A model generated the notes under the pieces. The model was not told the DNA's origin, ran no database searches, and worked only from the letters and a program-made list of their open reading frames with translations. Positions 1 through 8,751 of a stretch of 46,805 nt of DNA are shown here, piece by piece. The stretch is from Chloroflexota bacterium (GTDB lineage Bacteria > Chloroflexota > Anaerolineae > Aggregatilineales > Phototrophicaceae), in contig JAPPEU010000013.1 in assembly GCA_028875245.1 (NCBI GenBank), forward strand, positions 1-46,805, read 5' to 3'. The first letter of the stretch is position 1. Each line of letters begins with the position of its first letter. Position numbers and translations under genes: made by a program.

Positions 1-90
1 GATGATTCTTTCTTATTGCAACTACTCTCTCAAATTTGAAGCGATTGCCCTGACTTGGAACCAGCGACAGTTGTATCGCCAGAAGTATCC

Positions 91-185
91 ACAGTACAAT
101 CCCTATCCGATGGAGTTCTTATATCATTGATATTTACCACTCCCGTGGTAAAGTTTTTTTGTTTCCACCGAAAGGGATACACTTC
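91..185. repeat. Decayed or shortened copy of the locus MITE-like repeat
   Basis: Positions about 145-185 match the right end of the two full elements at 10856 and 20787: the GGTAAAG, a T-run, TTTCCACCGAAAGG and GATACACTTCC. A weakly similar inverted left end can be drawn at about 91-112 (ATCCC...CGATGGA), which would make this an internally deleted copy. No 9-bp target duplication is visible. Bases 1-90 hold nothing I recognise. An open frame across this repeat on the minus strand is not a gene. Confidence 0.6.
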
Positions 186-201
186 CTCTTGCGAAATTGC
201 C

Positions 202-231
202 TTGACTATCACTTGATCATAAGACTATAAT
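202..231 (+). promoter_or_regulatory. Sigma-70 type promoter for tRNA-Val
   Basis: A -35 box TTGACT (202-207) is separated by 18 bp from a perfect -10 TATAAT (226-231). The tRNA starts 13 bp downstream, as expected for a strong stable-RNA promoter. Confidence 0.75.
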
Positions 232-243
232 CAGTGCGCGAGC

Positions 244-316
244 GGGCGTTTAGCTCAATTGGCAGAGCATCCGGTTTACACCCGGAAGGTTATAAGTTCG
301 AGTCTTATAGCGCCCA
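244..316 (+). tRNA. tRNA-Val (anticodon UAC)
   Basis: A full cloverleaf can be drawn. The 7-bp acceptor stem pairs 244-250 with 309-315. The anticodon stem is TCCGG/CCGGA around the loop TTTACAC, giving anticodon TAC. The T arm is ATAAG/CTTAT around TTCGAGT. The discriminator base is A316. The CCA end is not encoded. It decodes GUA valine codons. Confidence 0.95.
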
Positions 317-338
317 CTATTCCCGTTGACTTGATTTT

Positions 339-366
339 GGCGCCTGCTTGGGCGCCTTTTTCTTTT
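339..366 (+). terminator. Rho-independent terminator after tRNA-Val
   Basis: GGCGCC (339-344) and GGCGCC (351-356) are self-complementary and form a 6-bp GC stem with a 6-nt loop. TTTTTCTTTT follows. It ends the tRNA transcript and insulates it from the transporter operon downstream. Confidence 0.9.
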
Positions 367-426
367 GTGCGCGCCTGAGCGCAGGCCCGCCAGACCTCAT
401 GCGCCGCGGTAAGACAACGCCCAAAC

Positions 427-455
427 TTGACAGACCATTGTAGATTGTCTACATT
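427..455 (+). promoter_or_regulatory. Promoter with GntR-type operator upstream of the transporter ATPase operon
   Basis: A consensus -35 TTGACA (427-432) and a -10 TACATT (450-455) are 17 bp apart. The spacer and -10 are filled by a perfect dyad, TGTAGA-TTG-TCTACA (439-453). Within it, the reverse strand reads ATGTAGACAAT (444-454), matching the palindrome at 20741-20756. An operator over the -10 box implies repression. The likely binder is the GntR/FCD protein encoded at 16895-17503 (inference). Confidence 0.65.
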
Positions 456-489
456 ATGCTGACACCCGTCTTAAACTGAACGATCTACA

Positions 490-1515
490 ATGTCTTTGTC
501 GACGAGCAATGTTCTTGAAGTGCGCGATCTGAGAACTTACTTCCATTTGACGGAGGGAACCTTGAAGGCGGTCGACGGCGTCGACTTGACGATCGCGCCG
601 CATCAGACGGTGGGCGTCATCGGTGAATCCGGCTCCGGCAAGAGCGTCACCGCCCAATCCATCCTGCAAATCGTGCCGGCGCCCGGCGCCATTGAATCCG
701 GTGAGATTCACTTGCGGCGCAGCGACGGCGTCGCGGTCGATATCGCCAGCCTGAACCCGCGCAGCGCGGAGATTCGCGCCATCCGCGGCGCCGAAATCTC
801 GATGGTCTTCCAGGAACCCATGACCAGCCTGTCGCCCGTTCACACGATTGGCGCGCAGATCGTGGAAGCCATTCTGCTTCACATGGAAAGCGACAAAACG
901 AAGGCCCGTCAGCTCGCGCTGGATATGATCAACCGCGTCGGCATATCGAATCCAACGCAGCGCTTCGATGAATATCCACATCAATTGTCGGGCGGGATGC
1001 GTCAGCGGGCGATGATAGCCATGGCTCTCTCCTGCAGCCCTTCCCTGCTCATAGCGGATGAGCCGACCACCGCCCTCGATGTGACGGTGCAGGCGCAGAT
1101 CCTCGAACTGATGAAAGAACTCCAGGAACAGTTTGGCATGGCGATCATGTACATCACCCATGATTTGGGTGTCATCGCCGAGATCGCCGACGAGGTCAAC
1201 GTGATGTATCTCGGCCGCGTCGTGGAGCGCGCCTCGACGGTTGAGCTGTTCAAGAATCCGCTGCACCCGTACACACAGCGCCTGTTAAAGTCGATTCCGC
1301 GTTTGGGCGGCCGCGGCGGTGGGCGCCTCGACGCCATTCGCGGCAACGTGCCGGTGCCAATGAATCCACCGGCGCAATGTGGTTTCGCCTCGCGCTGCGA
1401 CGAGTTCATCAGCGGCAAATGCGACGCCGCCGTGCCTTCACTGGTGGACATGGGGAACGATCACTTTGTGCGCTGCTACCTGCACAGTGAGGAAAGTGAG
1501 CCGGTCTATGCATGA
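490..1515 (+). CDS. Opp/Dpp-type ABC importer ATP-binding protein (DppD/OppD family)
   Basis: This 341-residue nucleotide-binding subunit would energise oligopeptide/oligosaccharide uptake on the cytoplasmic face of the membrane. Walker A GESGSGKS is at residues 45-52, the signature LSGGMRQR near 166, Walker B LLIADEP near 186, and the H-loop YITHDLGV follows. The C-terminal extension has the family cysteines (CGFASRC, GKC, RCY). The length fits the family. The ATG at 490 lies 35 bp after the candidate -10 box. It overlaps the second ATPase gene by 8 bp, so the two are co-translated. No permease or binding protein is adjacent; those encoded at 8752-16799 are the obvious partners. The carbohydrate context suggests the substrate may be an oligosaccharide rather than a peptide, as is known for some Opp-family transporters; this is inference. 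Confidence 0.93.
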   Translation: MSLSTSNVLEVRDLRTYFHLTEGTLKAVDGVDLTIAPHQTVGVIGESGSGKSVTAQSILQIVPAPGAIESGEIHLRRSDGVAVDIASLNPRSAEIRAIRGAEISMVFQEPMTSLSPVHTIGAQIVEAILLHMESDKTKARQLALDMINRVGISNPTQRFDEYPHQLSGGMRQRAMIAMALSCSPSLLIADEPTTALDVTVQAQILELMKELQEQFGMAIMYITHDLGVIAEIADEVNVMYLGRVVERASTVELFKNPLHPYTQRLLKSIPRLGGRGGGRLDAIRGNVPVPMNPPAQCGFASRCDEFISGKCDAAVPSLVDMGNDHFVRCYLHSEESEPVYA

Positions 1516-2560
1516 AGCGAGCGCAACCGCGGAGAAACGGACCGGCGAAGTTCTGCTGGACGTGCGCAATCTCAAGAAGCATTTTCCCATAGAGAAGGGT
1601 TTCTTCCGCACGGTGCAAGGCCAGGTCAAGGCGGTCGACGGCGTCAGCTTCACCATACACGAAGGCGAGACATTCGGCCTGGTCGGCGAATCTGGCAGCG
1701 GCAAGACAACCTTGGGGCGCTGCATCGTGCGCGGCATTGAGCCGACCGAGGGGCAAATTTTCTTCCGTTTGCCGAGCGGCGAAGAGGTTGATATCGCGGC
1801 CCTGGACAAAAAAGAGCTGCGCGAGGTGCGCAAGCACTTCCACATGATCTTCCAGGATCCGTATTCCTCGCTTGACCCGCGCATGTCAGTCCTCGAAATC
1901 ATCGCCGAACCGATACGCAACAACAAGCTCCTGTCTGAAACGCGCGACATTCAGGACCGAGTGCGCGAACTGATGGACAAAGTTGGCTTGGATATCCAGC
2001 ATCTCAACCGCTACCCGCACGCATTTTCCGGCGGCCAGCGTCAACGCATCGGCATCGCCCGGTCCTTGGCGCCGAGCCCGCTGCTGATTGTCTGCGATGA
2101 AGCGGTCTCCGCGCTGGATGTATCGATTCAGGCGCAGATCCTGAACCTGCTGGAAGACTTGCAGGAAGAATTCAACCTGACTTTTCTGTTCATCGCCCAT
2201 GACCTGTCCGTCGTTGAGCACATTTCCGACCGCGTCGGCGTCATGTACGTCGGTCAACTGGTTGAAATGGCGGACACGGAGTCGCTGTTCACGGCGCCAA
2301 AGCATCCTTATACGGAAGCGCTGCTTTCCGCGGTGCCGACGACCGATCCCGAAATCAAGATGGACCGGATCATCTTGCCCGGCGAAGTCGCCAATCCGGC
2401 GGCGCCCCCGGCCGGCTGCTATTTTCATCCGCGCTGCCGCTACGCCCAGGAAATCTGCCAGACCGAGGCGCCCGGATGGACGGAAGTGACGCCTGATCAT
2501 TTTGCCGCCTGCCACTTCGCCGACGAATTGGAATTGCGCGGCGCAGAGGGGGCAGGCTGA
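1508..2560 (+). CDS. Opp/Dpp-type ABC importer ATP-binding protein (DppF/OppF family)
   Basis: This is the second ATPase of the importer, 350 residues from the ATG at 1508. A longer in-frame extension back to 1379 is rejected because it lies inside the upstream gene. Walker A GESGSGKT is near residue 60, signature FSGGQRQR near 173, and Walker [14 protein letters not shown] near 192, with the Opp C-terminal cysteine region ([14 protein letters not shown]) after 310. Its own ribosome site would be GAGGAAAGTGAG inside the previous gene. DppD and DppF normally form a heterodimer that drives two permeases. The stop codon overlaps the ATG of the next small gene (TGATG), so translation of all three is probably coupled. 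Confidence 0.93.
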   Translation: MHEASATAEKRTGEVLLDVRNLKKHFPIEKGFFRTVQGQVKAVDGVSFTIHEGETFGLVGESGSGKTTLGRCIVRGIEPTEGQIFFRLPSGEEVDIAALDKKELREVRKHFHMIFQDPYSSLDPRMSVLEIIAEPIRNNKLLSETRDIQDRVRELMDKVGLDIQHLNRYPHAFSGGQRQRIGIARSLAPSPLLIVCDEAVSALDVSIQAQILNLLEDLQEEFNLTFLFIAHDLSVVEHISDRVGVMYVGQLVEMADTESLFTAPKHPYTEALLSAVPTTDPEIKMDRIILPGEVANPAAPPAGCYFHPRCRYAQEICQTEAPGWTEVTPDHFAACHFADELELRGAEGAG

Positions 2561-2919
2561 TGGACCTCCTGCTTCTTTTCATTGGGGCCTCGCTGATCGG
2601 GGCCGTCATGGTCGTCTGGGTCATCACATGGACGAGCAACCGCGCGGCGGAATCGGCCATTACGCGTTACTTCAAAGCGAGCGAGCACATCCTGGAGACC
2701 GGCCAGCCACCGCCAGAATGGCTGAAGGGGCCGGCCCGGGAACGACTCTTCCGCCGAAGGTCCAAACCGGCCATCGACCTTAGACAACTGGAACAGCTTG
2801 ACGAGTTGATTCGCTTTTTTGAAAATTGCAGTTTCTACGAAGACGACTTCGCCCGCGAGCAGCATCTGGCCCAGCTTGAAAACGTGCGACAGGCATGGCG
2901 CGCGGGCCCGGCCGGCTAG
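2560..2919 (+). CDS. Small single-pass membrane protein of unknown function
   Basis: The 119-residue product starts at an ATG overlapping the dppF-like stop by one base (TGATG), so it is translationally coupled to the ATPases. Residues 1-25 (LLLLFIGASLIGAVMVVWVI) form one membrane segment. The rest is a charged, probably helical cytoplasmic tail with a Pro-rich stretch (GQPPPEWLKGP) and an acidic helix near the end (EQLDELIRFFENCSFYEDDF). I recognise no family. Its place in the operon suggests an accessory role with the transporter, but it could be a passenger. It ends 3 bp before the converging gene at 2923. Confidence 0.7.
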   Translation: MDLLLLFIGASLIGAVMVVWVITWTSNRAAESAITRYFKASEHILETGQPPPEWLKGPARERLFRRRSKPAIDLRQLEQLDELIRFFENCSFYEDDFAREQHLAQLENVRQAWRAGPAG

Positions 2920-2922
2920 ACC

Positions 2923-4713
2923 TTACTCCAGCTTTACAACCGCCCACATGTCGAGCTCGGGCACTGTGACAAGGGTATCGACGCCAGCGCGGCGGCAATC
3001 GACAGCGCGAGGCGCCCGCCCCGGCGCGTAAAGAGTCGCGCGCGAAATTGCGTTGCCCAGCAGACTTCCGTTTAATTCCAGCCTGATGTTTTGCAGCGGT
3101 CTGAATGCGTCCGCTTCAAGATCGTAATTGCTATTCAGCAGGTGGCACACGACAGGCGAGTCCCCACGCTTGGGTTGATGCCGCAGCAGAACGCTCAGAT
3201 TTTCCGCGCCCGTCACCTTTACCGCGCGCTCAACGCGATTCAACAGATCGTCTGCGCCGGACCAGGTCGCCAGTCGATCCCCCGCCTCTAGCAATTTGTC
3301 TTCCTGTTCCGCGTTCAGATGCGAGGGTTCAAAACGCAATATCAGCTGATAAGGGGCGAGGTCGGCATCCAGAAGCCGGTCCTCAACCCAGACATCGCCG
3401 GCGACAATCAGGCAAAATGGCAGATTTGCGCGGCTGAGGGCATAGCTGGCCGCGGCTAAATCCGTCGCGGGCGCGCTGCGGTTCTGGCCGCCCAGATGAC
3501 CACTGCTCAAGCGGTCGCCCAGATGCTGCCGCACCGCGTTGTTGCTGAATATGAGCGCCACGCTGGCGACGGACTCGTAATGATCAAAGAGCTCGGGGTA
3601 ATCACGCAGGAAATGATAGAGCGATTCGTAGTCGCCCGGTTTGCTGTGATACCAGCGGTCGGGTTGGCCGGCGATTCGCTGCGTCCACATTTTGTCCGGG
3701 GCCATGAAAACATGCCCATGGGCGTAAGCCTGCGCGATCCAAAGTCGGATATGCCCCGGCCGGTCCTTGATGCGGCAGGGCTCGAAGGCGCGCGGCACGC
3801 CCGTTATTGCAAGAAGCCGATCCAAGGCGTCCGCCAGCTTGAAAGTGTAGACGGGATCGACAGGCAGGATTTCCTCCTCCGGCGGCAGGTACTGCATCTC
3901 GTTGGTGTAAAAGTCGTGGGCATCAACCGCGTACATAAACTCCGCCCAATAGAAGGGCGAATTTGAACTCATCGGCACATCGGCGCCGAATTCCTGCGCA
4001 CATTGCTTAAACTCGCGAAAGAGCGCGTTGACCTCCCGCCATTGATAATCGAAGAAGTCTTTCGCCAGCGGAATCACCGGCGGATACGCCAGAATCTCCG
4101 CCCGATATCGCTCGTCGCCAATGCCATGGTTCAAGAGAAAATCACGGTAGCAGAAGGTCTCAATACTCTCGATCTTCCAGGTTTCGCGCTCGGCGGCGCT
4201 CAGGTTCGCTTTCAGATATTCCCGAAAGCCGGCCATGCAATGTTCACAGAAACAGCCGCCGTAACGGGCGTTTAGCGCGGCGATCGTCGGGATGGCCGAA
4301 TCAATCATCAGCCAGTCGGTGCCGGCTTCCATCACGCGGCGCAGTTGATACATCAAGTAAACTCGGTAGCCGGGGGCATTCGTGCAAAAGTGGTAGGAGG
4401 GATGCCCCTTGTATGTATGGACCCACCAGGTCACGGCCGGGCGATTGTTGAGGTCGCGCACGGTCGATTCCATGAAATTGGAATCGAAATCGATCATGCC
4501 CATCCAATCGGCGTCCAATTCAACCCGTCCCTGAAATTTGACGCCGCAGCGATGCGCTTCGTCCACATCACGCATCATCTCCTCATCAGGCGGGAGACCG
4601 CGGCGGTCCGGCTCGGGCAGGAAGCCCCAACCCAGCCCGGTCGCGCGATATCGTCGATAGACGTCCATGCCGCAAGGGCGCGTTATCAGCACATCGGATC
4701 GCTTCAATGCCAT
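2923..4713 (-). CDS. Putative TIM-barrel glycoside hydrolase, GH42-like architecture
   Basis: The 596-residue protein has no signal peptide. It looks like a TIM barrel (about residues 1-370), a flavodoxin-like trimerisation region (SVALIFSNNAVRQHLG and following) and a small C-terminal beta domain, the order seen in GH42 beta-galactosidases. CFCEHCMAGFREYL near residue 160 resembles the zinc cysteine cluster that follows the acid/base in GH42. However, the Asn-Glu expected just before it reads Asn-Ala here, so a standard GH42 mechanism is doubtful. The start has a good GGAG 8 bp upstream. It is the last gene of a minus-strand operon, 20 bp after the sulfatase, and probably trims the same oligosaccharides. 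Family assignment is by pattern only; another GH-like clan is possible. Confidence 0.65.
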   Translation of the reverse strand: MALKRSDVLITRPCGMDVYRRYRATGLGWGFLPEPDRRGLPPDEEMMRDVDEAHRCGVKFQGRVELDADWMGMIDFDSNFMESTVRDLNNRPAVTWWVHTYKGHPSYHFCTNAPGYRVYLMYQLRRVMEAGTDWLMIDSAIPTIAALNARYGGCFCEHCMAGFREYLKANLSAAERETWKIESIETFCYRDFLLNHGIGDERYRAEILAYPPVIPLAKDFFDYQWREVNALFREFKQCAQEFGADVPMSSNSPFYWAEFMYAVDAHDFYTNEMQYLPPEEEILPVDPVYTFKLADALDRLLAITGVPRAFEPCRIKDRPGHIRLWIAQAYAHGHVFMAPDKMWTQRIAGQPDRWYHSKPGDYESLYHFLRDYPELFDHYESVASVALIFSNNAVRQHLGDRLSSGHLGGQNRSAPATDLAAASYALSRANLPFCLIVAGDVWVEDRLLDADLAPYQLILRFEPSHLNAEQEDKLLEAGDRLATWSGADDLLNRVERAVKVTGAENLSVLLRHQPKRGDSPVVCHLLNSNYDLEADAFRPLQNIRLELNGSLLGNAISRATLYAPGRAPRAVDCRRAGVDTLVTVPELDMWAVVKLE

Positions 4714-4733
4714 CGATTAATCTCCTGCCCCGT

Positions 4734-6380
4734 TCACAATTCGCTGACATATACATAATAGGCGCCCCGCCGCCGTTTTCCGTCCGCGTCGCAAATTGAC
4801 GCGCGAAGCCTTGTCACGCCGGCGTCAAGCGTCATTTCGAAGTGGGCGCAAGCATCAGGCATCGAGGCGTCCTTGGTCCAGGCATCCTCGCCGATCTGTA
4901 AGCTGGCGCAGGCCGCGCCCATGGCTCGTTCCGCTTCGCGCGGATAAGCCCGTAATTCGACCTGATAGCGCCCCGCTCGCGATACATCAATCCACCAGAA
5001 GCCGTCCGCGTCGTAAGCCGGGTCATCTATCCAACGCTGCCTCCAGGGCACGCGCCCGGCGGTCGGATGCCAATCACGGGCGGAAAGCAGCGTCGGGTTC
5101 TCATAATCTGTGCCGACAGGGATCGCGATGGCCTGGTCAAAGGCGCGCCCCATGTCTTCCCAGAAAGCGTCATAATCCCGTGACAGAGACGCCAGGATCT
5201 CTGGATGCTCGGCCGCAATGTCTTGCTTTTGCGCTCGATCTGCTCCCACATCATAAAGCTCCAGACCGTTGACCAGACGCCAGCGGCCCCTAAGCAGGGC
5301 TGTCTGATGCCACTTGCGCGGCCTGTTCGGCTGAAGCTGAATAATGACCGGACGCTCGGGCAACTTATCCGCCTCGCCTCGTATTATTGAAGCCAAACTC
5401 CGGCCGTCAAATTCCAGCTCAGGATCAGTTTCCAAGGCGCAAAGATCAATCAATGTCGGCAAGATGTCAATATGCGCTGTCAACTGGCTCACTTTGCGCT
5501 CGGCCGGCAGGCGCTTGGGCCAGCGCAAGAAGAAATTCACCTGATGCCCGCCGTCATAGAGCGAGCCTTTTACCCCGCGCAGCCCGGCATTGAAGCCGTC
5601 GCCGCTGGCTGGATCGAAACCGGCCGCTGTGCCGTGGTCGGCGGTGAAGATGACCAGCGTATCTTCATCAAGCGTTAGCGCTTGCAAACGCGCAAAGAGG
5701 CGGCCCAGATTTTCGTCGAAGTTGGCAATCATGCCATAGAACTTCGCCCGCTCCTCCGGGATGTCCTGCTCAAGATATGGCGCGGCGTATTGGTCCGGCA
5801 CGATATGAGGCGCGTGCATCGCGTTCGGCGCCAGATAAACAAAAAAGGGCGCCTCCGCATTCGATTCGATGAAGTGCAGCGCGGCGTCAAAGAAGACATC
5901 GGTGCAGTAGCCGGCGCAGCGGGTCGGCGTCCCGTTGCGGAAGTAAACATCGTCCACATAATTGTTGCCCCAATAATCGGGCAATTCGCCAATTCCGCCG
6001 CCGCGATGACAGAGCGCTTCGTCAAAGCCGCTATAATGCGGGGCGAATGGGTAATTGTCGCCCAGATGCCATTTGCCGAACATGGCGCTGCGATAGCCGT
6101 TTGCGGAAAAGACATCCGCCATCGTCGTGGCCGCCGGCTGCAAAAGATGGCGACCATGTATCACATGCCAAACACCATTGCGAGCGGCGTATTGCCCGGT
6201 CAAGAGGGCGGCGCGCGACGGCGAGCACAATGGGTCATGGTGATGGTTGTCGAGCTGCGCGCTCTCACGCGCCATGCGGTCGAGATGGGGCGTCTTGAGC
6301 AGAGGATTGCCCTGATACGCGATATCACCGTAACCCTGATCGTCGGTGATGATGAAGATTACATTGGGCGGCCGCGGCAT
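4734..6380 (-). CDS. Type I (formylglycine) sulfatase, probably cytoplasmic
   Basis: The 548-residue product hydrolyses a sulfate ester. All main S1 sulfatase motifs are visible: the metal ligands TDDQGYGD (12-19), the formylglycine motif CSPSR (52-56, Cys52 being the residue matured by a sulfatase-modifying enzyme), GKWHLG, a second metal-site TADHGTA, and KGSLYDGG. After residue about 430 comes an extra beta-rich domain (DGFWWIDVSRAGRYQVELRA). The chosen ATG starts directly before PNVIFIITDD, 25 bp after the upstream stop; a longer frame to 6512 would overlap the GH117 gene. No signal peptide is seen, so it should act on imported oligosaccharides in the cytoplasm. Its neighbours suggest a sulfated galactan-like substrate (inference). 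Confidence 0.92.
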   Translation of the reverse strand: MPRPPNVIFIITDDQGYGDIAYQGNPLLKTPHLDRMARESAQLDNHHHDPLCSPSRAALLTGQYAARNGVWHVIHGRHLLQPAATTMADVFSANGYRSAMFGKWHLGDNYPFAPHYSGFDEALCHRGGGIGELPDYWGNNYVDDVYFRNGTPTRCAGYCTDVFFDAALHFIESNAEAPFFVYLAPNAMHAPHIVPDQYAAPYLEQDIPEERAKFYGMIANFDENLGRLFARLQALTLDEDTLVIFTADHGTAAGFDPASGDGFNAGLRGVKGSLYDGGHQVNFFLRWPKRLPAERKVSQLTAHIDILPTLIDLCALETDPELEFDGRSLASIIRGEADKLPERPVIIQLQPNRPRKWHQTALLRGRWRLVNGLELYDVGADRAQKQDIAAEHPEILASLSRDYDAFWEDMGRAFDQAIAIPVGTDYENPTLLSARDWHPTAGRVPWRQRWIDDPAYDADGFWWIDVSRAGRYQVELRAYPREAERAMGAACASLQIGEDAWTKDASMPDACAHFEMTLDAGVTRLRASICDADGKRRRGAYYVYVSEL

Positions 6381-6405
6381 GTCAGCGCTCTCGCATGGAA
6401 CCCGG

Positions 6406-7491
6406 CTAAACCCAGCCGAGCGCTTGATCATGGCTTTCCCAGCGAATGAGGAAATCCCAGGGTTCGTCGATCGTGGCGATGCCAAGCGCGTCCCTTCCCT
6501 GCTGCGCCGCATGCGGGCTCCACTGCGTCACATGGCTCAAGCCCCAGCGCAGGCCAGACAAGGGCTCAGTGTTTTCCGCCTCCGCTACACGCAAGGCGCC
6601 GGCCGCTTGTGGCGGATCGATAATCGTCGCCCGCGGCTCGAAGTTGATGCCGTCAGCCGCGAACTGAATCGTGTTTTTCTCCGGCCCACAGCGCGTCAAC
6701 AAGGCGCCGACACCGCCGGCGTAGTTCCAAACCATCACCTCATGCCCGCTATTGCTAATGGGATTGAGCGGCGATTTCTCATAGGGTCCCAGTGGATCGT
6801 CGGCAATGGCCACGCCCCACTTGCTTTCCATATTGCTGTGGCCGATGCCTTCGCCCTTGAAGTAAAGCCAGTAGCGATTTTCCCGGTAGAGCAGCGCCGG
6901 ATCGTGCACGCGCAAGCTGTCAAATGTTCCTTGCGCCGTATGCTGCTCAGGATGAGCGCGTTCATCGACTTCACCGGATGGATCGGGCTCGACGACCGGC
7001 GCCGGCGATTTAGTCCAGGGTCCGCGCGGAGAATCGGCCCGGGCCAGCGCGATCGATTCCGGCGTGCTGCGCCAGGTCGGCGCGCGCGTCACCTGATAGA
7101 CCAAGTAATAGCGCCCGTCATGCGCCAGAACATCGGGCGTGAAGATGCTGCGCTCGTCATAACTGCCGGCCGGCCCGCGCTCGACGGCCGCGCCCTGCTC
7201 ATGCCAGGCATATCCGTCGGCGGATGTGGCGTACCAAACATCAGTCAGGTCCCAAGGCATCGCCGGCAGCCTGTCGCTGGCGCGCTCGTGGCCGACCGCC
7301 GGGCAGGGGTGCGCGCCCCGCGTGTACCAGACGTAATACAGGCCATCGACCTGGATGACGCAGCTTGGATCGCGGCGCACGATACCCTTTTCATAACCGA
7401 GGCCGTCGATGGTCATGTAGCGGAATTTGGTGAACCAGGGGTTTTCACGGTCTCGCACTGTGAAGCGCTTCATCGCAGCGCTGAGCGGCAT
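6406..7491 (-). CDS. GH117-like glycoside hydrolase (five-bladed beta-propeller), copy 1
   Basis: The 361-residue cytoplasmic protein carries the GH117 hallmark SxAxxR at its extreme N-terminus (SAAMKR, residues 4-9), known in that family as the domain-swapped dimer motif. The candidate active-site motifs RRDPS, VHDP and NSGHE follow in propeller order. GH117 enzymes cleave alpha-1,3-linked 3,6-anhydro-L-galactose from the non-reducing end. The ATG at 7491 is chosen over TTG 7521 and ATG 7512: it has GGAG 9 bp upstream and gives exactly the length of its neighbour at 7590. It sits in an operon with that paralogue, two binding proteins and a sulfatase. Relation to GH117 is by motifs; it could be a sister family with another substrate. 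Confidence 0.8.
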   Translation of the reverse strand: MPLSAAMKRFTVRDRENPWFTKFRYMTIDGLGYEKGIVRRDPSCVIQVDGLYYVWYTRGAHPCPAVGHERASDRLPAMPWDLTDVWYATSADGYAWHEQGAAVERGPAGSYDERSIFTPDVLAHDGRYYLVYQVTRAPTWRSTPESIALARADSPRGPWTKSPAPVVEPDPSGEVDERAHPEQHTAQGTFDSLRVHDPALLYRENRYWLYFKGEGIGHSNMESKWGVAIADDPLGPYEKSPLNPISNSGHEVMVWNYAGGVGALLTRCGPEKNTIQFAADGINFEPRATIIDPPQAAGALRVAEAENTEPLSGLRWGLSHVTQWSPHAAQQGRDALGIATIDEPWDFLIRWESHDQALGWV

Positions 7492-7589
7492 TCTTCCATT
7501 CTCCAAAAACATCGTTTGCAAAAAGCCGGCGCCCGCTGACTGGCCCGGCTGGCAGGCTGCGGATTGCGCGCCAAGCGCTAACAGCGGCC

Positions 7590-8675
7590 TCAGATGTAGG
7601 TGCGGCGATGCTGGTCAAGTTCCCAGCGAATCAAGAAATCCCAGGGCTCGTCGATTTCCGCCAATCCCAGCGGATCCTGGCCCTGCATGGCAAGATGCGA
7701 ACTATGCGGGATCACATGGCTCAATCCCCAGCTGAATCCCGACAGAGGGTTCGTGTTCTGTGATGCATCAATCCGCAGGGGTCCGGCGGCTTGCGGCGGC
7801 ACAACGACCAAAGACTTGATCTCAAAATTGATGCCGTCCGGCGCGAACTGAATGGTGTTTTTCTCAGGCCCGCAGCGATTCACCAAACCGGCCACGCCGC
7901 CAGCGTATGGCCAGACGACAACTTCATGGCCGCTGTTGGTCACCGGATTGAATGGCGATTTGGCATAAGGACCCATTGGATTATCCGCGATGGCCACGCC
8001 CCACTTTGATTCCATGTGGTGATAGCCGATGCCCTCGCCTTTGTAATACAGCCAGAATTGTCCCGCGCGGTACAGGAGAGACGGGTCATGCACTTGCAAG
8101 CTGTCCCAACTGCCCTTTATCGCCGCCAGTTCAGGATCGCCTCGTTCGTCCACTTCGCCGGATTCATCGGGTTCGACGATCGGCGCGGGAGATTTTGTCC
8201 AGGGTCCGTCAGGCGAATCAGACCAGGCGATGGCGATCGACTCGGGCGTGCAGCGATAATTGGGCGAGCGCGCCACCTGGTAGACGAGGTAGTAGCGGCC
8301 CCCGTGCGCCAGGATTCCGGGCGTGAAAACACCGCGCTCGTCATAAGCGCCGGCGGGTCCGCGCTGCACCGCCGGACCTTGCTCATCCCAATGATGACCA
8401 TCGTTTGAGGTGGCGTACCAGATGTCTGCCAAGTCCCAGGGGGTAGCGGGGAGTTGGTCGGTCATCCTTTCAAAGCCGACGGGCGCGATGGCGTGTGCCG
8501 CGCGCGTGTACCAGGTGTAGTACAAGCCGTTGACCTTGATGATGGAGCTGGGGTCGCGCCGGACGACGCCCCTTTCATAACCCAAGCCCTGCACCCTGCT
8601 GTACTTGAACTTGGCAAACCAAGGGTTATCTTTGTCGGGACTATCAAATCGCTGCATGGCGGCGCTGAGCGGCAA
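7590..8675 (-). CDS. GH117-like glycoside hydrolase, copy 2 (TTG start)
   Basis: This 361-residue paralogue of copy 1 has SxAxxR at residues 4-9 (SAAMQR), RRDPS, VHDP and NSGHE. The open frame to an ATG at 8828 runs into the upstream binding-protein gene in another frame, and its first 51 codons look non-coding. TTG at 8673-8675 is preceded by GGGAAGGA with 7-nt spacing and gives a protein identical in length and N-terminus (MPLSAAM) to copy 1, so it is very probably the start. The next ATG would delete the conserved SxAxxR. No signal peptide. Copies 1 and 2 are clearly closer to each other than to the copies at 19432 and 22559, implying a local duplication. Confidence 0.8.
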   Translation of the reverse strand: MPLSAAMQRFDSPDKDNPWFAKFKYSRVQGLGYERGVVRRDPSSIIKVNGLYYTWYTRAAHAIAPVGFERMTDQLPATPWDLADIWYATSNDGHHWDEQGPAVQRGPAGAYDERGVFTPGILAHGGRYYLVYQVARSPNYRCTPESIAIAWSDSPDGPWTKSPAPIVEPDESGEVDERGDPELAAIKGSWDSLQVHDPSLLYRAGQFWLYYKGEGIGYHHMESKWGVAIADNPMGPYAKSPFNPVTNSGHEVVVWPYAGGVAGLVNRCGPEKNTIQFAPDGINFEIKSLVVVPPQAAGPLRIDASQNTNPLSGFSWGLSHVIPHSSHLAMQGQDPLGLAEIDEPWDFLIRWELDQHRRTYI

Positions 8676-8751
8676 TTTCAGATCCTTCCCAAAAGGAATC
8701 GTGATGTAACCCTCGCCACACCACGATTCCAGCTGCGTGAGAATTGGCAGC

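Noticed and set aside
30..212. 60-residue minus-strand open frame containing VYPFRWKQKNFTTG
   Set aside because: It is a by-product of the repeat: the same peptide arises from the right end of the other copies. No ribosome site or family.
454..1266. 270-residue minus-strand frame opposite the first ATPase
   Set aside because: Shadow of a gene with all ABC motifs on the plus strand.
1379..1507. Upstream extension of the second ATPase
   Set aside because: It overlaps the first ATPase gene and has unrelated composition; ATG 1508 is coupled to the previous stop.
6346..7539. 397-residue plus-strand frame opposite GH117 copy 1
   Set aside because: Antisense shadow; no domain, and basic random-looking composition.
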